Of a stretch of 64,000 bases of DNA, positions 36,647-45,696 are shown one piece after another. Under the pieces are notes generated by a model. It had not been told where the DNA came from and did no database searches. It saw nothing but the letters and a program-made list of their open reading frames with translations. Source of the stretch: an uncultured Bacteroides sp. (lineage in GTDB: Bacteria > Bacteroidota > Bacteroidia > Bacteroidales > Bacteroidaceae); NCBI GenBank assembly GCA_949289345.1, contig CASENS010000093.1, positions 26,587-90,586 on the forward strand, in the 5' to 3' direction. Each line of letters starts with the position of its first letter. Within the stretch, counting starts at the first letter, position 1. The position numbers were made by a program, and so were the translations under genes.

Positions 36647-36913
36647 TTATTGTTTAGTAGCTCCATATTCCGGCCAAAATACCACAATCCAATCCTGGCC
36701 ATTGGCAAAATGGGCCATATAAATGCGCTTCATCACTTGTCCAAACTTTGACGGGGATTTCCCAGAACTTTTCCGTCCCTTTTGCAAGGAATTGTCCAAG
36801 CTCCTATTCATAGCAGGCGTCAACCCACTCGTATTGGGAGCCGTCAGCACACATGGCCAGTTAATCCATAGCGGTGTCTCTTGGCAGGGAGGGTTCCATT
36901 TTCTCTCCTTCAC
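36647..36913 (-). CDS. Doubtful small ORF between tsaD and pncC
   Basis: 88 codons from GTG 36913 ([19 protein letters not shown]) to 36647; the frame is open back to a stop near 36945. The end is rich in aromatic residues ([18 protein letters not shown]). I recognise no family. It fills the space between tsaD and pncC with correct polarity and short gaps, which supports coding, but the GTG start and odd composition do not. It may be a fragment of a decayed gene. Confidence 0.3.
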   Translation of the reverse strand: MKERKWNPPCQETPLWINWPCVLTAPNTSGLTPAMNRSLDNSLQKGRKSSGKSPSKFGQVMKRIYMAHFANGQDWIVVFWPEYGATKQ

Positions 36914-36943
36914 ATCTGTTTGAAAGTGAGGCTTGTTTTCAAA

Positions 36944-37963
36944 TTATAGTGTCACCCGCGAATAAGCCGGTGCGTCCATTGGACAGAAATCCTTGTCAAG
37001 GAACTTGAAATAACCCGTGATAGCTATCATGGCGGCGTTGTCCGTGGTGTAACTGAACTTGGGGATGAAGATGTTCCACCCGTATTTGGCGGCATGTTCG
37101 CGGAAAGCGTTACGCAAGCCGTTGTTGGCCGACACGCCTCCCGCCACGGCCACTTCTTTAATGCCGTATTGCTTGGCGGCCTTGCGGAGCTTGTCCATCA
37201 GAATGTCCACGATGGTGGCTTCAAGGGACGCGGCCAAATCCGTCTTGTGATGTTCGATGAAATCGGGGTCTTCCTTCACCCACTCACGCAGGGAATAGAG
37301 GAACGAGGTTTTCAGCCCGCTGAAACTGTAGTCCAGGCCGGGAATATGAGGCTTGCTGAAGGTAAAGGCTTTCGGATTACCTTGACGGGCCAGCTTGTCG
37401 ATGATTGGGCCTCCGGGATAACCCAGTCCCATGACCTTGGAGCATTTGTCTATAGCCTCGCCAGCGGCGTCATCTATAGTCTGTCCCAATATCTCCATGC
37501 AGTTATAGGCCTTCACCAAGATGATTTGGGAATTTCCTCCGGATACCAAGAGGCAAAGGAAAGGGAAACGGGGCTGCACATTGTCCTCGCCCTTCACTTT
37601 GATAAAATGTGCTAATACGTGCCCTGTCAGATGGTTAACGTCTATCATAGGGATTCCTAGAGCGCGTGCGAAACCTTTGGCGAAAGATACACCCACAAGC
37701 AGAGAACCCATCAGACCGGGCCCGCGGGTGAAGGCTACGGCGCTCAAATCTTCCTTAGCCACTCCTGCCTGCTTCAAGGCTTCGTGCACCACAGGCACGA
37801 TGTTTTGTTGGTGGGCGCGCGAGGCCAATTCGGGCACTACGCCTCCGTATGCCTCGTGTACAGCTTGGCTGGCCACAACGTTGGATAGCAGATAACCGTC
37901 CTTTATAACGGCCGCCGATGTGTCATCGCAAGAGCTTTCTATTCCTAATATTATTGTACTCAT
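36944..37963 (-). CDS. tsaD: tRNA N6-adenosine threonylcarbamoyltransferase
   Basis: Transfers the threonylcarbamoyl group to A37 of ANN-decoding tRNAs. 339 residues. ILGIESSCDDTSAAVIKDG at the N-terminus, metal ligands in VNHLTGHVLAHF (His residues about 110-114), LCLLVSGGNSQIILVK, and AGGVSANNGLRNAF with the C-terminal SYTTDNAAMIAITGY are all TsaD motifs. Divergent from tamB with a shared promoter region. Confidence 0.97.
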   Translation of the reverse strand: MSTIILGIESSCDDTSAAVIKDGYLLSNVVASQAVHEAYGGVVPELASRAHQQNIVPVVHEALKQAGVAKEDLSAVAFTRGPGLMGSLLVGVSFAKGFARALGIPMIDVNHLTGHVLAHFIKVKGEDNVQPRFPFLCLLVSGGNSQIILVKAYNCMEILGQTIDDAAGEAIDKCSKVMGLGYPGGPIIDKLARQGNPKAFTFSKPHIPGLDYSFSGLKTSFLYSLREWVKEDPDFIEHHKTDLAASLEATIVDILMDKLRKAAKQYGIKEVAVAGGVSANNGLRNAFREHAAKYGWNIFIPKFSYTTDNAAMIAITGYFKFLDKDFCPMDAPAYSRVTL

Positions 37964-37988
37964 AATGTTTATTTACGTTTAATCCCTG

Positions 37989-37996
37989 CAAAAGTA
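37989..37996 (-). promoter_or_regulatory. Probable -7 element of tsaD
   Basis: Minus-strand TACTTTTG, 26 bp upstream of the tsaD ATG. No clear -33 match. Confidence 0.45.
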
Positions 37997-38030
37997 GTGA
38001 TAAAAGTAGTAAGGATAATGTATTATTGTG

Positions 38031-38038
38031 TATTTTTG
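38031..38038 (+). promoter_or_regulatory. Probable -7 element of tamB
   Basis: TATTTTTG fits TAnnTTTG. Transcription would begin near 38045, only about 15 nt before the tamB frame opens at 38060. Confidence 0.45.
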
Positions 38039-38110
38039 TTCGCAAAATATAAAAATTAACGGCTTATCAAGAAGTTCAAACAGACCTTACGATGGATTGT
38101 CGGTGTCGCC

Positions 38111-41100
38111 TTGAGCCTGTACATTGGCATTACGTTGTTACTGAACGCACCTGTGGTTCAGCAACGTATGTCCGTGTTTGTGTCCTCCGAACTTTCACAG
38201 ATGCTGGGCGCAGAATTGCGGATGGGACGCATCGACATGGGAATGCTGAACCGCATCATCATCAACGACCTGCTTCTGTACGACCGTTCGGGGCACGAGA
38301 TGCTGAAAGCGGCTCGCCTTTCCGCCAAATTCGACATTCTGCCCCTCTTCAAAGGAAAGATTTCCATCAGCAATATCCAACTCTTTGGGTTCGACATCCA
38401 TTTGGAGAAAGCCACGCCCCGGTCGGCCTCCAACTTCCAGTTTGTGATAGATACGTTCGCCTCCAAAGACACCGTCCCCAAGGATCCGCTCCACTTGGAC
38501 TTGCGCATCAACGCCCTCTTGATAAGGCGCGGCCAGCTGAGCTATCATGTGCTTTCGGAAGCTCGTACGCCAGGCAGGTTCAACACCAACCACCTGTACG
38601 TACGCGACATCATAGCCAACATCTCTTTGAAAGCGCTTACGGGCGACACTATCAATGCCTCCATCAAGCGCATGAGCTTCCGGGAGGATTATTCCGGTTT
38701 TCGTCTCAACCGATTGGGGTTGAAGTTGATAGGAAACAAACGGGGCTTGCAGATAGCCAATTTTGGCATTGAGCTTCCCCGAACCTCATTGGCCTTGGAC
38801 ACCATCCGGATGGAGTTTGACAGCTTAAGCGAAAACGCTTCCGATATGGTGCGCAACGCCTGCTTCAAGGCACGCATACCGGCTTCGCACGTTACGCTTG
38901 CCGACTTGAAAGCTTTCGTCCCAGCTTTGTCATCGTTCCAAGATGCTTTGCGAGTGGAAATGCGTGCCGAAGGAACACTCAACGAATTGCGTTGCCCTTA
39001 TCTCAGTGTTACGGCCGGAAACCACTTCACGTTGTCGGGCAACGTCCTGTTCCAAGATTTGGCTCACCCGAACGACACGTATGTCTTCGGTAAGCTTACT
39101 AACCTGCGTGCCGACCGCGAGGGGGTGGCGTTCTTCTACAGGAATCTCAACAAGAACAATTCCGACATGCCTCCTGTCTTGGAACGGATGGGTAATGTGC
39201 ATTTCACGGGTGAGATATCGGGCTTTTTGACGGATTTGGTAATGTATGGGCGGGTTAATACCGACGTAGGTACTTTGCGGACCGACCTTAAATTCACCTC
39301 GGATAAGGAACAGGGTAAAATGACTTATTCCGGCTCTTTGAAAACCGAGGATTTTAAGTTGGGACAGCTCTTGGCCAATCCGAAGTTGGGCGATATCACC
39401 TTCAACGTAAGCGTGGATGGACAGAACCATGCCGGACGTTACCCCACAATCATTACCCGGGGAATGATAGAATCCTTGACGTATAGCGACTACACTTACC
39501 GTCAAATCACTCTCGACGGGAAATATCAGGATGGAGGCTTCAACGGACGGATTGCCCTGGATGACCCTAACGCGTCGCTGGCTTTGGATGGAAGCTTTAA
39601 CATATCGGGACAGACACCTACGTTCAATATGCTGACCCGCATCGACCACCTCAATCCGCACGCCCTCCATCTGACACCGAAATATGAGGACGCCAGCATT
39701 TCCCTGCGGATAAAGGCGGACTTCACCGGAGGCTCCATTGACGAGATGGATGGGGAAATCAACATCGACAGCTTGATGTTTACTTCGCCCCGCCAAGATT
39801 ATTTCATGGACAACTTTAAGCTGACGGCCGTCCGCCCCGACGAAACCCACAAGCGGTTGGACATCCGTTCAGCCTTCCTTACAGGATGCGTGACCGGCGA
39901 ATATTCCTATCGCACCCTGCCGCAAAGCCTCACGCGCATTCTGCATCGTTACATCCCATCGCTGGTGTCTGCTGATGAAGAAAAGGGAAAGGAAGCAGCG
40001 GAACGGACAGACAACAATTTCACTTTCGACCTACACATCTATAATACCGAACTCCTCTCCACCGTGTTCCAGGTGCCGCTGACCGTATACACTCACTCCA
40101 CCTTGAAGGGATACTTTAGCGACCGTTTAGGACGCATACGAATGGAAGGCTATTTTCCCCACCTGCATTACAAGAACAAATTCATAGAATCGGGGCTTGT
40201 GGTATGCGAAAATACGGAGGACTTCTTCGAGGCGAAACTACGTTTGACCAACCGGAAAGAAAATGGTGCAGTCAACGTTTCACTCAGCGCCAAGGCACGC
40301 AACGACAGCCTGCAAACCGTCCTTGACTGGGGAAACAGCAGTGCAGTAACCTATAGCGGAAGGTTGTCTACCACGGCACGCTTCGCCCAAAAGTCGCCTC
40401 TCACGGCTATTGTCGACATCAACCCAACGGACGTCATCATCAGCGACACGCTGTGGAACATCCATCCTGCACGGGTGATTATAGACTCGGGCAAGGTGTA
40501 TGTGCATAACTTCCAGTTTACCAACCAAAAACGTTACCTGCGTGCCAACGGCATTGTGTCCGACCAGTCGCAGGACACCCTACGCCTGGATTTGAAACAA
40601 ATCAACATCGGCTACATATTCGACATCGCCGATTTGGGCGTAAACTTCCAGGGAGACGCCACAGGACCCATTTATGCCAGCGGAGTGCTGAAGACCCCCG
40701 TCATGACAACCGACCTCTTCATCAGCGGGCTTGGCATCAACAACGGCCTGCTGGGCGATGCCGACATACGAGGCGAGTGGCATCACGACGTGAAGGGCAT
40801 CTACCTTGACGCACGCATTCGCGAGGGTGACTCAGCGCGTACGCATGTGAACGGATTCATCTATCCCATCAAACCCACCAGCTCGCTGGATTTGCAAATA
40901 GAGGCCGAAGGAACCAACTTGAAGTTCATCCATTACTACATGCGGAATATCACGCCCGAATTTCACGGCAGAGCGTGGGGAAATGTCCATTTCTACGGCA
41001 AGTTCAAGGCATTGACAATGGAAGGGAAAGTCTATGGAGACGCTTCCATGAAAGTGGACGTGCTGGGCACCACCTATACCGTGAGGGACAGCATTACGAT

Positions 41101-42613
41101 TGTGCCCGAAGGGCTGACCTTCAACAACAACCGCATCTACGACACACAGGGACACCAAGGCACAATGAACGGACGTTTGCGTTACAATCACTTCAAGAAC
41201 CTGTCCTACAACTTCCAGTTCGACGTGCGCGACATGTTGTTGATGAACACCCGCGAGTCACTCGATTTCCCCTTCTACGGAACCGTTTATGCCACAGGAA
41301 ACGCAAGTATTGCCGGAAATGCCACTGAAGGGGTCAACATCAACGTGGCCATGACTACCGGACGGGGTACGACCTTTACCTATATTAAAGATAATGTCAG
41401 CTCCGCCATCAGCAACCAGTTCATTCGTTTCGTAGACAAGACACCGCGCCGCGTCACCCAGGACAGTGTCCTGCTTTCCACTTACGAACGCGTGCGTCAA
41501 CGCATGCAGGCTGAGGAAGAACGCGAAAACGACACGGACATCCGCTTGAACCTCATTGTAGAAGCCACTCCCGAAGCCACCATGCGCATCATCATGGACC
41601 CTGCCGCAGGCGACTACATCAGCGCCAACGGCGCGGGAAGTCTGCGCACTGAATTCTACAACAAAGGCGACGTACGCCTGTTCGGGGGCTATCGCATCAG
41701 CCAAGGTATTTATAAGTTCAGTCTGCAGGAGGTCATCCGCAAGGACTTCCTCATACGCGACGGAAGTACCATCACCTTCAACGGAGAGCCACTGGACGCT
41801 ATGCTCGACATCGTAGCTAACTATACGGTTAACTCTGCATCACTCAGCGACCTCATTCCCAACGTGGGAAACTTTATTGAGGGGCAGACCAACGTCAAGG
41901 TGAATTGTGTGATGAACCTCACTGGCCAACTTACCGCACCCAGTATCAAACTCGATTTGGAACTGCCCAACGAGCGCGACGAAATAGAAGCTCTGGTGCG
42001 CAACTACATTCCCAGCGAGGAACAGATGAGCATGCAGATACTTTACCTGCTTGGTATCGGCAAGTTTTATCCTTCCGAAACCTTTGGAACCGGACAGAAC
42101 TCCGACATGATGTCCAGCGTGCTTTCCTCCACCTTGTCTGGCCAGCTGAACAACGCTTTGTCGCAAATTATCGACAACAACAACTGGAACGTGGGCACCA
42201 ACTTCAGCACTGGCGAACGCGGATGGACCGACATGGAGTTCGAGGGCATGCTTTCCGGACGCCTCTTGAACAACCGCCTGCTCATCAACGGCAATTTCGG
42301 CTATCGGGACAACCCTTTGGCTAACACCAACTTCGTGGGTGACTTTGAGGCTGAATGGCTTGTGACACATTCGGGCGAAATACGTCTGAAAGCCTACAAC
42401 GAGACGAACGACCGCTACTACACACGCACCAACCTTACCACGCAAGGAATCGGCATCATCTTCCAAAAGGACTTTGAGAAGTGGAACGAACTAATGTTTT
42501 GGAAACGCTGGAAGTTGTTCCGGCTCAAAAGTCTGCGCCCCAAGAAGGAGGAAACCAACACCGACGGTGAAAACACGCCAAAAGTCATGCCACTATCACC
42601 TGTCACCCCATAA
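38111..42613 (+). CDS. tamB: TamB/YtfN-type translocation and assembly protein (AsmA-like)
   Basis: Large envelope protein of about 1500 residues, anchored by an N-terminal helix (LSLYIGITLLLNA) and spanning the periplasm to move lipids or assist outer membrane assembly. The chain is nearly all beta, ending in the DUF490 domain (GAGSLRTEFYNKGDVRLFGGYRISQGIYKFSLQEVIRKDF, then LRLELPNERDE-like and QLNNALSQIIDNNNWNVGT). The first canonical in-frame start is TTG 38111, but the frame is open back to 38060 and those codons (IKKFKQTLRWIVGVA) give the basic residues expected before the helix. I keep 38111 as the safe start; the real start is probably upstream at a non-standard codon such as ATC 38066. 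Confidence 0.93.
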   Translation: MSLYIGITLLLNAPVVQQRMSVFVSSELSQMLGAELRMGRIDMGMLNRIIINDLLLYDRSGHEMLKAARLSAKFDILPLFKGKISISNIQLFGFDIHLEKATPRSASNFQFVIDTFASKDTVPKDPLHLDLRINALLIRRGQLSYHVLSEARTPGRFNTNHLYVRDIIANISLKALTGDTINASIKRMSFREDYSGFRLNRLGLKLIGNKRGLQIANFGIELPRTSLALDTIRMEFDSLSENASDMVRNACFKARIPASHVTLADLKAFVPALSSFQDALRVEMRAEGTLNELRCPYLSVTAGNHFTLSGNVLFQDLAHPNDTYVFGKLTNLRADREGVAFFYRNLNKNNSDMPPVLERMGNVHFTGEISGFLTDLVMYGRVNTDVGTLRTDLKFTSDKEQGKMTYSGSLKTEDFKLGQLLANPKLGDITFNVSVDGQNHAGRYPTIITRGMIESLTYSDYTYRQITLDGKYQDGGFNGRIALDDPNASLALDGSFNISGQTPTFNMLTRIDHLNPHALHLTPKYEDASISLRIKADFTGGSIDEMDGEINIDSLMFTSPRQDYFMDNFKLTAVRPDETHKRLDIRSAFLTGCVTGEYSYRTLPQSLTRILHRYIPSLVSADEEKGKEAAERTDNNFTFDLHIYNTELLSTVFQVPLTVYTHSTLKGYFSDRLGRIRMEGYFPHLHYKNKFIESGLVVCENTEDFFEAKLRLTNRKENGAVNVSLSAKARNDSLQTVLDWGNSSAVTYSGRLSTTARFAQKSPLTAIVDINPTDVIISDTLWNIHPARVIIDSGKVYVHNFQFTNQKRYLRANGIVSDQSQDTLRLDLKQINIGYIFDIADLGVNFQGDATGPIYASGVLKTPVMTTDLFISGLGINNGLLGDADIRGEWHHDVKGIYLDARIREGDSARTHVNGFIYPIKPTSSLDLQIEAEGTNLKFIHYYMRNITPEFHGRAWGNVHFYGKFKALTMEGKVYGDASMKVDVLGTTYTVRDSITIVPEGLTFNNNRIYDTQGHQGTMNGRLRYNHFKNLSYNFQFDVRDMLLMNTRESLDFPFYGTVYATGNASIAGNATEGVNINVAMTTGRGTTFTYIKDNVSSAISNQFIRFVDKTPRRVTQDSVLLSTYERVRQRMQAEEERENDTDIRLNLIVEATPEATMRIIMDPAAGDYISANGAGSLRTEFYNKGDVRLFGGYRISQGIYKFSLQEVIRKDFLIRDGSTITFNGEPLDAMLDIVANYTVNSASLSDLIPNVGNFIEGQTNVKVNCVMNLTGQLTAPSIKLDLELPNERDEIEALVRNYIPSEEQMSMQILYLLGIGKFYPSETFGTGQNSDMMSSVLSSTLSGQLNNALSQIIDNNNWNVGTNFSTGERGWTDMEFEGMLSGRLLNNRLLINGNFGYRDNPLANTNFVGDFEAEWLVTHSGEIRLKAYNETNDRYYTRTNLTTQGIGIIFQKDFEKWNELMFWKRWKLFRLKSLRPKKEETNTDGENTPKVMPLSPVTP

Positions 42614-42619
42614 AAAAAC

Positions 42620-42649
42620 TTGTGGTTTCCCCAAAAATTCTTACCTTTG
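42620..42649 (+). promoter_or_regulatory. Probable promoter of the DUF5063 gene
   Basis: TTGT at 42620-42623 and TACCTTTG at 42642-42649 are 18 bp apart and fit the Bacteroides -33/-7 pattern. They lie just after the tamB stop, so the next gene can be expressed separately. Confidence 0.65.
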
Positions 42650-42684
42650 CGGAGTTTTACCCGAACGACAAAAACAAAGAAGTT

Positions 42685-43200
42685 ATGAAAAAAGAAAGTC
42701 AGGTGATATTCGACCGTAACGTGGCAGAATTTGTCACTGTGGCTGCCGAGTTCTGCCGGTATCTGGAACAGGCGGAAAGCGTCAGCCGAATCCAGTTTGT
42801 GGACACTACGCTGAAACTTCTCCCACTGCTTTATCTCAAAGCGCAGATGCTGCCTGCCTGCGAACAAATAGGTGACGAAGCGCCTGAAAACTATGTAACG
42901 GAAGAGACTTACGAAGTCATGAGGCTTACCCTCAGCGGACTGATGGCCGACCAGGACGACTATTTGGACGTCTTCGTTAGCGACATGAAATACAGTGACC
43001 AGCCCGTGGCACGTCACATCTCTGAGGATTTGGCGGACATTTACCAAGACATCAAGGACTTTGTATTCGTCTTCCGCTTGGGACTGAACGAAACCATGCA
43101 CGACGCTCTAGCCATTTGCCGTGAAAACTTCCGTCTTTATTGGGGGCAGAAGCTGGTGAATACCCTCCGCGCCCTGCATGAAGTGAGATACATACAATAA
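42685..43200 (+). CDS. DUF5063-family protein
   Basis: 171 residues from ATG 42685 (MKKESQVIFDRNVAEFVTVAAEFC). Mostly alpha-helical and acidic, with VSRIQFVDTTLKLLPLLYLKAQMLP and LADIYQDIKDFVFVFRLG that I associate with the Bacteroidetes DUF5063 family of unknown function. The frame is open 21 codons upstream but those lie within the promoter region. It sits between tamB and a DEDDy exonuclease gene, an arrangement I believe recurs in related genomes. Confidence 0.75.
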   Translation: MKKESQVIFDRNVAEFVTVAAEFCRYLEQAESVSRIQFVDTTLKLLPLLYLKAQMLPACEQIGDEAPENYVTEETYEVMRLTLSGLMADQDDYLDVFVSDMKYSDQPVARHISEDLADIYQDIKDFVFVFRLGLNETMHDALAICRENFRLYWGQKLVNTLRALHEVRYIQ

Positions 43201-43201
43201 A

Positions 43202-43304
43202 AATGTGCCGATATGCTGATGTGTTAATGCCTCCTCTGTGGCATGAAAGCACATTGGCGCATTGATATATTAATACATTAGCATATTGGCACATTAGCAC
43301 ATTA
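43202..43304. repeat. Inverted array of 8-bp repeat units
   Basis: Seven 8-bp units fill 43249-43304 (GCACATTG, GCGCATTG, ATATATTA, ATACATTA, GCATATTG, GCACATTA, GCACATTA). Three units of the complementary kind fill 43202-43225 (AATGTGCC, GATATGCT, GATGTGTT). The left arm 43202-43228 can pair with 43270-43296. The array ends 2 bp before the exonuclease ATG, so it is the leader of that mRNA. Confidence 0.7.
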
Positions 43305-43306
43305 AT

Positions 43307-43915
43307 ATGATGGTAATCAAACGAAGCATAGAAAAAGAAACACTGAAAAACATGCCTAAGGTCTCATTCGAAGGGCAGATACACTTGGTACAGACGCCAC
43401 AAGAGGCCGAACACGCCGCAGACTTTCTGCGACGAAGCCCCGTCGTGGGCATTGATAGCGAGACGCGTCCCTCCTTCACCAAAGGACGCGCCTATAAAGT
43501 GGCCTTGCTGCAAGTATCCACCGACGAACACTGCTTCCTCTTCCGGCTCAACCTCACCGGGCTTACTCTGCCCATTATACAGTTACTGGAAACACCTCAC
43601 GTCACCAAAGTGGGACTCTCCCTGCGCGACGACTTCATGATGCTGCACAAGCGCGCTCCTTTCCAGCCGAGAGCCGTCATCGAACTGCAGGAATACGTCC
43701 GCCCCTTCGGCATACAAGACATGAGCCTGCAAAAGATTTACGGTATCCTCTTCGGTCAAAAAATATCCAAGACGCAGCAGCTCACCAACTGGGAAGCTCC
43801 CACGCTGACAGCCCCCCAGCAACTCTACGCCGCCACCGACGCATGGGCATGCCTTAACATCTACCACAAACTGGAAGAACTGAAACGTACTGGCGACTTT
43901 GTGATTGAAACATGA
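43307..43915 (+). CDS. DEDDy 3'-5' exonuclease (RNase D-like)
   Basis: 202 residues with the exonuclease core: VVGIDSETRPSF (Exo I, DxE), VTKVGLSLRDDFMML (Exo II) and YAATDAWACLNIYHKL (Exo III with the Tyr of the DEDDy class). The HRDC domains of RNase D are missing, so this is the short domain-only form seen in Bacteroidetes. Substrate (RNA or DNA) is not decided by sequence. Its ATG follows an 8-bp repeat array directly. Confidence 0.9.
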   Translation: MMVIKRSIEKETLKNMPKVSFEGQIHLVQTPQEAEHAADFLRRSPVVGIDSETRPSFTKGRAYKVALLQVSTDEHCFLFRLNLTGLTLPIIQLLETPHVTKVGLSLRDDFMMLHKRAPFQPRAVIELQEYVRPFGIQDMSLQKIYGILFGQKISKTQQLTNWEAPTLTAPQQLYAATDAWACLNIYHKLEELKRTGDFVIET

Positions 43916-44015
43916 AGGGGAGAGTGAAAGAGTCAAGCCGATAGACGGCTTGTCATATGCGACCAAAAAGTATTGGCTTATCATATACGACTTAATTCCC
44001 AATATAAATTAGTAA

Positions 44016-45221
44016 ATGCAAATTGTAAATAGAAAGATGTTCAAAGTCTACCTCAAACCCGGGAAAGAAGACTCGCTCAAGCGTTTTCACCCATGGATAT
44101 TTTCGGGCGCCATCGCACGCGTGGACGGCCAGCCCGATGAAGGCGAAATAGTAGAAGTACGCACCGCACGTGACGAATTCATAGCCCGCGGACACTACCA
44201 GATAGGAAGCATAGCCGTACGTGTGCTCACATTCCGGCAGGACGAAGCCATCGACGAAGAATTCTGGAACCGTCGGCTTGCCACAGCCCTTGACGTACGC
44301 ATTGCCATTGGCTTAGCCGATTGCAAGGACAATGACACCTACCGCCTGGTGCACGGCGAAGGCGACAACCTGCCTGGCCTCGTCATCGATGTTTACGGAC
44401 ACACGGCCGTCATGCAAGCCCACTCGGCTGGCATGCATTTGGATCGCATGACCATAGCCAAAGCCCTCGTCCATGTGATGGACGGACGCATTGACAATAT
44501 TTATTATAAGTCCGAAACCACCCTACCTTTCAAGGCTGACCTCTATCCCGAAAACGGATTCCTGTTCGGAGGAGGGACGGACAACGTGGCCACCGAACGC
44601 GGACTCCGCTTCCACATCGATTGGCTGAAGGGGCAGAAAACAGGCTTCTTCGTGGACCAACGTGAAAACCGGGCTTTGCTGGAACGCTACGCTACGGGAC
44701 GTACGGTGCTCAACATGTTCTGCTACACGGGCGGCTTCTCTGTCTACGCCATGCGGAGCGGTGCACGACTGGTTCACTCCGTGGATAGTTCCGCCAAAGC
44801 CATTGACCTGACGAACAAAAACGTGGCTCTCAACTTCCCCGACGATGCCCGACATACGGCCTACGCTGATGATGCTTTTAAGTTCCTGGATCATATGGAC
44901 ACTGACTTCTACGACCTGATTGTCCTCGATCCCCCGGCTTTCGCTAAGCACCGCGACGCCCTACACAACGCTTTGCAAGGCTATCGCCGACTCAATGCCA
45001 AAGCCTTTGAAAAGATACGCCCCGGAGGCATCCTGTTCACCTTTTCCTGCTCGCAAGCCGTCAACAAGGATCAGTTCCGCACCAACGTCTTCAGCGCTGC
45101 CGCAGGAACTGGACGTAGCGTGCGCATACTCCACCAGCTTACGCAGCCTGCCGACCATCCCGTCAGCATCTACCATCCCGAAGGAGAGTACCTCAAGGGG
45201 CTGGTTCTGTACGTGGAGTGA
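44016..45221 (+). CDS. rlmI: Class I rRNA methyltransferase, RlmI-like with PUA domain
   Basis: 401 residues (394 from the alternative ATG 44037). N-terminal PUA (VYLKPGKEDSLKRFHPWIFSGAIARVDG), then EEFWNRRL and GEGDNLPGLVIDVYG, then a Rossmann methyltransferase: VLNMFCYTGGFSVYAMRSGA (SAM loop), VHSVDSSAKAIDLTNKNV, and LIVLDPPAFAKH. This is the family that makes 5-methylcytosine in 23S rRNA, with RlmI the nearest characterised member. The C-terminal HPEGEYLKGLVLYVE is canonical. Follows the exonuclease gene by 100 bp. Confidence 0.9.
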   Translation: MQIVNRKMFKVYLKPGKEDSLKRFHPWIFSGAIARVDGQPDEGEIVEVRTARDEFIARGHYQIGSIAVRVLTFRQDEAIDEEFWNRRLATALDVRIAIGLADCKDNDTYRLVHGEGDNLPGLVIDVYGHTAVMQAHSAGMHLDRMTIAKALVHVMDGRIDNIYYKSETTLPFKADLYPENGFLFGGGTDNVATERGLRFHIDWLKGQKTGFFVDQRENRALLERYATGRTVLNMFCYTGGFSVYAMRSGARLVHSVDSSAKAIDLTNKNVALNFPDDARHTAYADDAFKFLDHMDTDFYDLIVLDPPAFAKHRDALHNALQGYRRLNAKAFEKIRPGGILFTFSCSQAVNKDQFRTNVFSAAAGTGRSVRILHQLTQPADHPVSIYHPEGEYLKGLVLYVE

Positions 45222-45345
45222 AAAAATTTATGTACGTTTTACTTGAATCGGTTAATGAAACCATAAAAAGGCGGGCAAACATTTAAAAGGAGTTAAATAT
45301 GAGAAGATTTTCGCTCAATTATTATGCTGTATAACATAAAACACT

Positions 45346-45353
45346 TACCTTTG
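45346..45353 (+). promoter_or_regulatory. -7 element of the candidate small RNA
   Basis: TACCTTTG matches TAnnTTTG exactly; the start would be near 45358-45360. The -33 region (near 45322) is a weak match. Confidence 0.55.
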
Positions 45354-45357
45354 CACT

Positions 45358-45428
45358 GTGTTTTTCATGGTATTAGATTTAAGGTTAATGAAGATTGGGT
45401 GTCTGGGATAGATACCCTTCTTTTTTTA
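45358..45428 (+). ncRNA. Candidate ~70-nt small RNA between rlmI-like gene and ftsY
   Basis: A -7 element is followed by about 37 nt of unpaired U-rich sequence (starting GTGTTTTTCATGG, then TATTAGATTTAAGG) and then a strong terminator hairpin with a U-run. No ORF of useful length is inside. It could be a free small RNA or a prematurely terminated leader, but ftsY begins 270 bp later and has its own promoter. I have an impression that the conserved-looking 5' block recurs in Bacteroides intergenic regions, not verified. Confidence 0.5.
45397..45427 (+). terminator. Rho-independent terminator of the candidate small RNA
   Basis: GGGTGTC (45397-45403) pairs with GATACCC (45411-45417), including one G-U, around a 7-nt loop, followed by TTCTTTTTTT. 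Confidence 0.75.
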
Positions 45429-45652
45429 TATACTCTTTCATTTGCCATTTAACGATTTTCGTTTTTCACATGTAGCTTGTTAAAGCAAACTGTATCCGGC
45501 TTCTCTAGTGTTTTATTCAATCATAGGCTTGAAGTGAGTGTTTGGCTCGAAGAATGGCGGAACTAATATTTCCAAAATCACAATCAGTAAGAAGCATTGG
45601 TTTAAATGGGAATTTATTTTAAGATTTTCACTGCTTATTCACAAGTTCTTCC
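45429..45652. other. AT-rich stretch upstream of ftsY
   Basis: About 220 bp with no ORF, hairpin or repeat I can support. Confidence 0.4.
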
Positions 45653-45660
45653 TATCTTTG
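45653..45660 (+). promoter_or_regulatory. Probable -7 element of ftsY-rimO
   Basis: TATCTTTG, 36 bp upstream of the ftsY ATG; the -33 region reads TTTTCAC, a partial match. Confidence 0.55.
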
Positions 45661-45696
45661 CAAGTAGAAATAAGTTGCAGCTTTAAAAAGTAGAAT

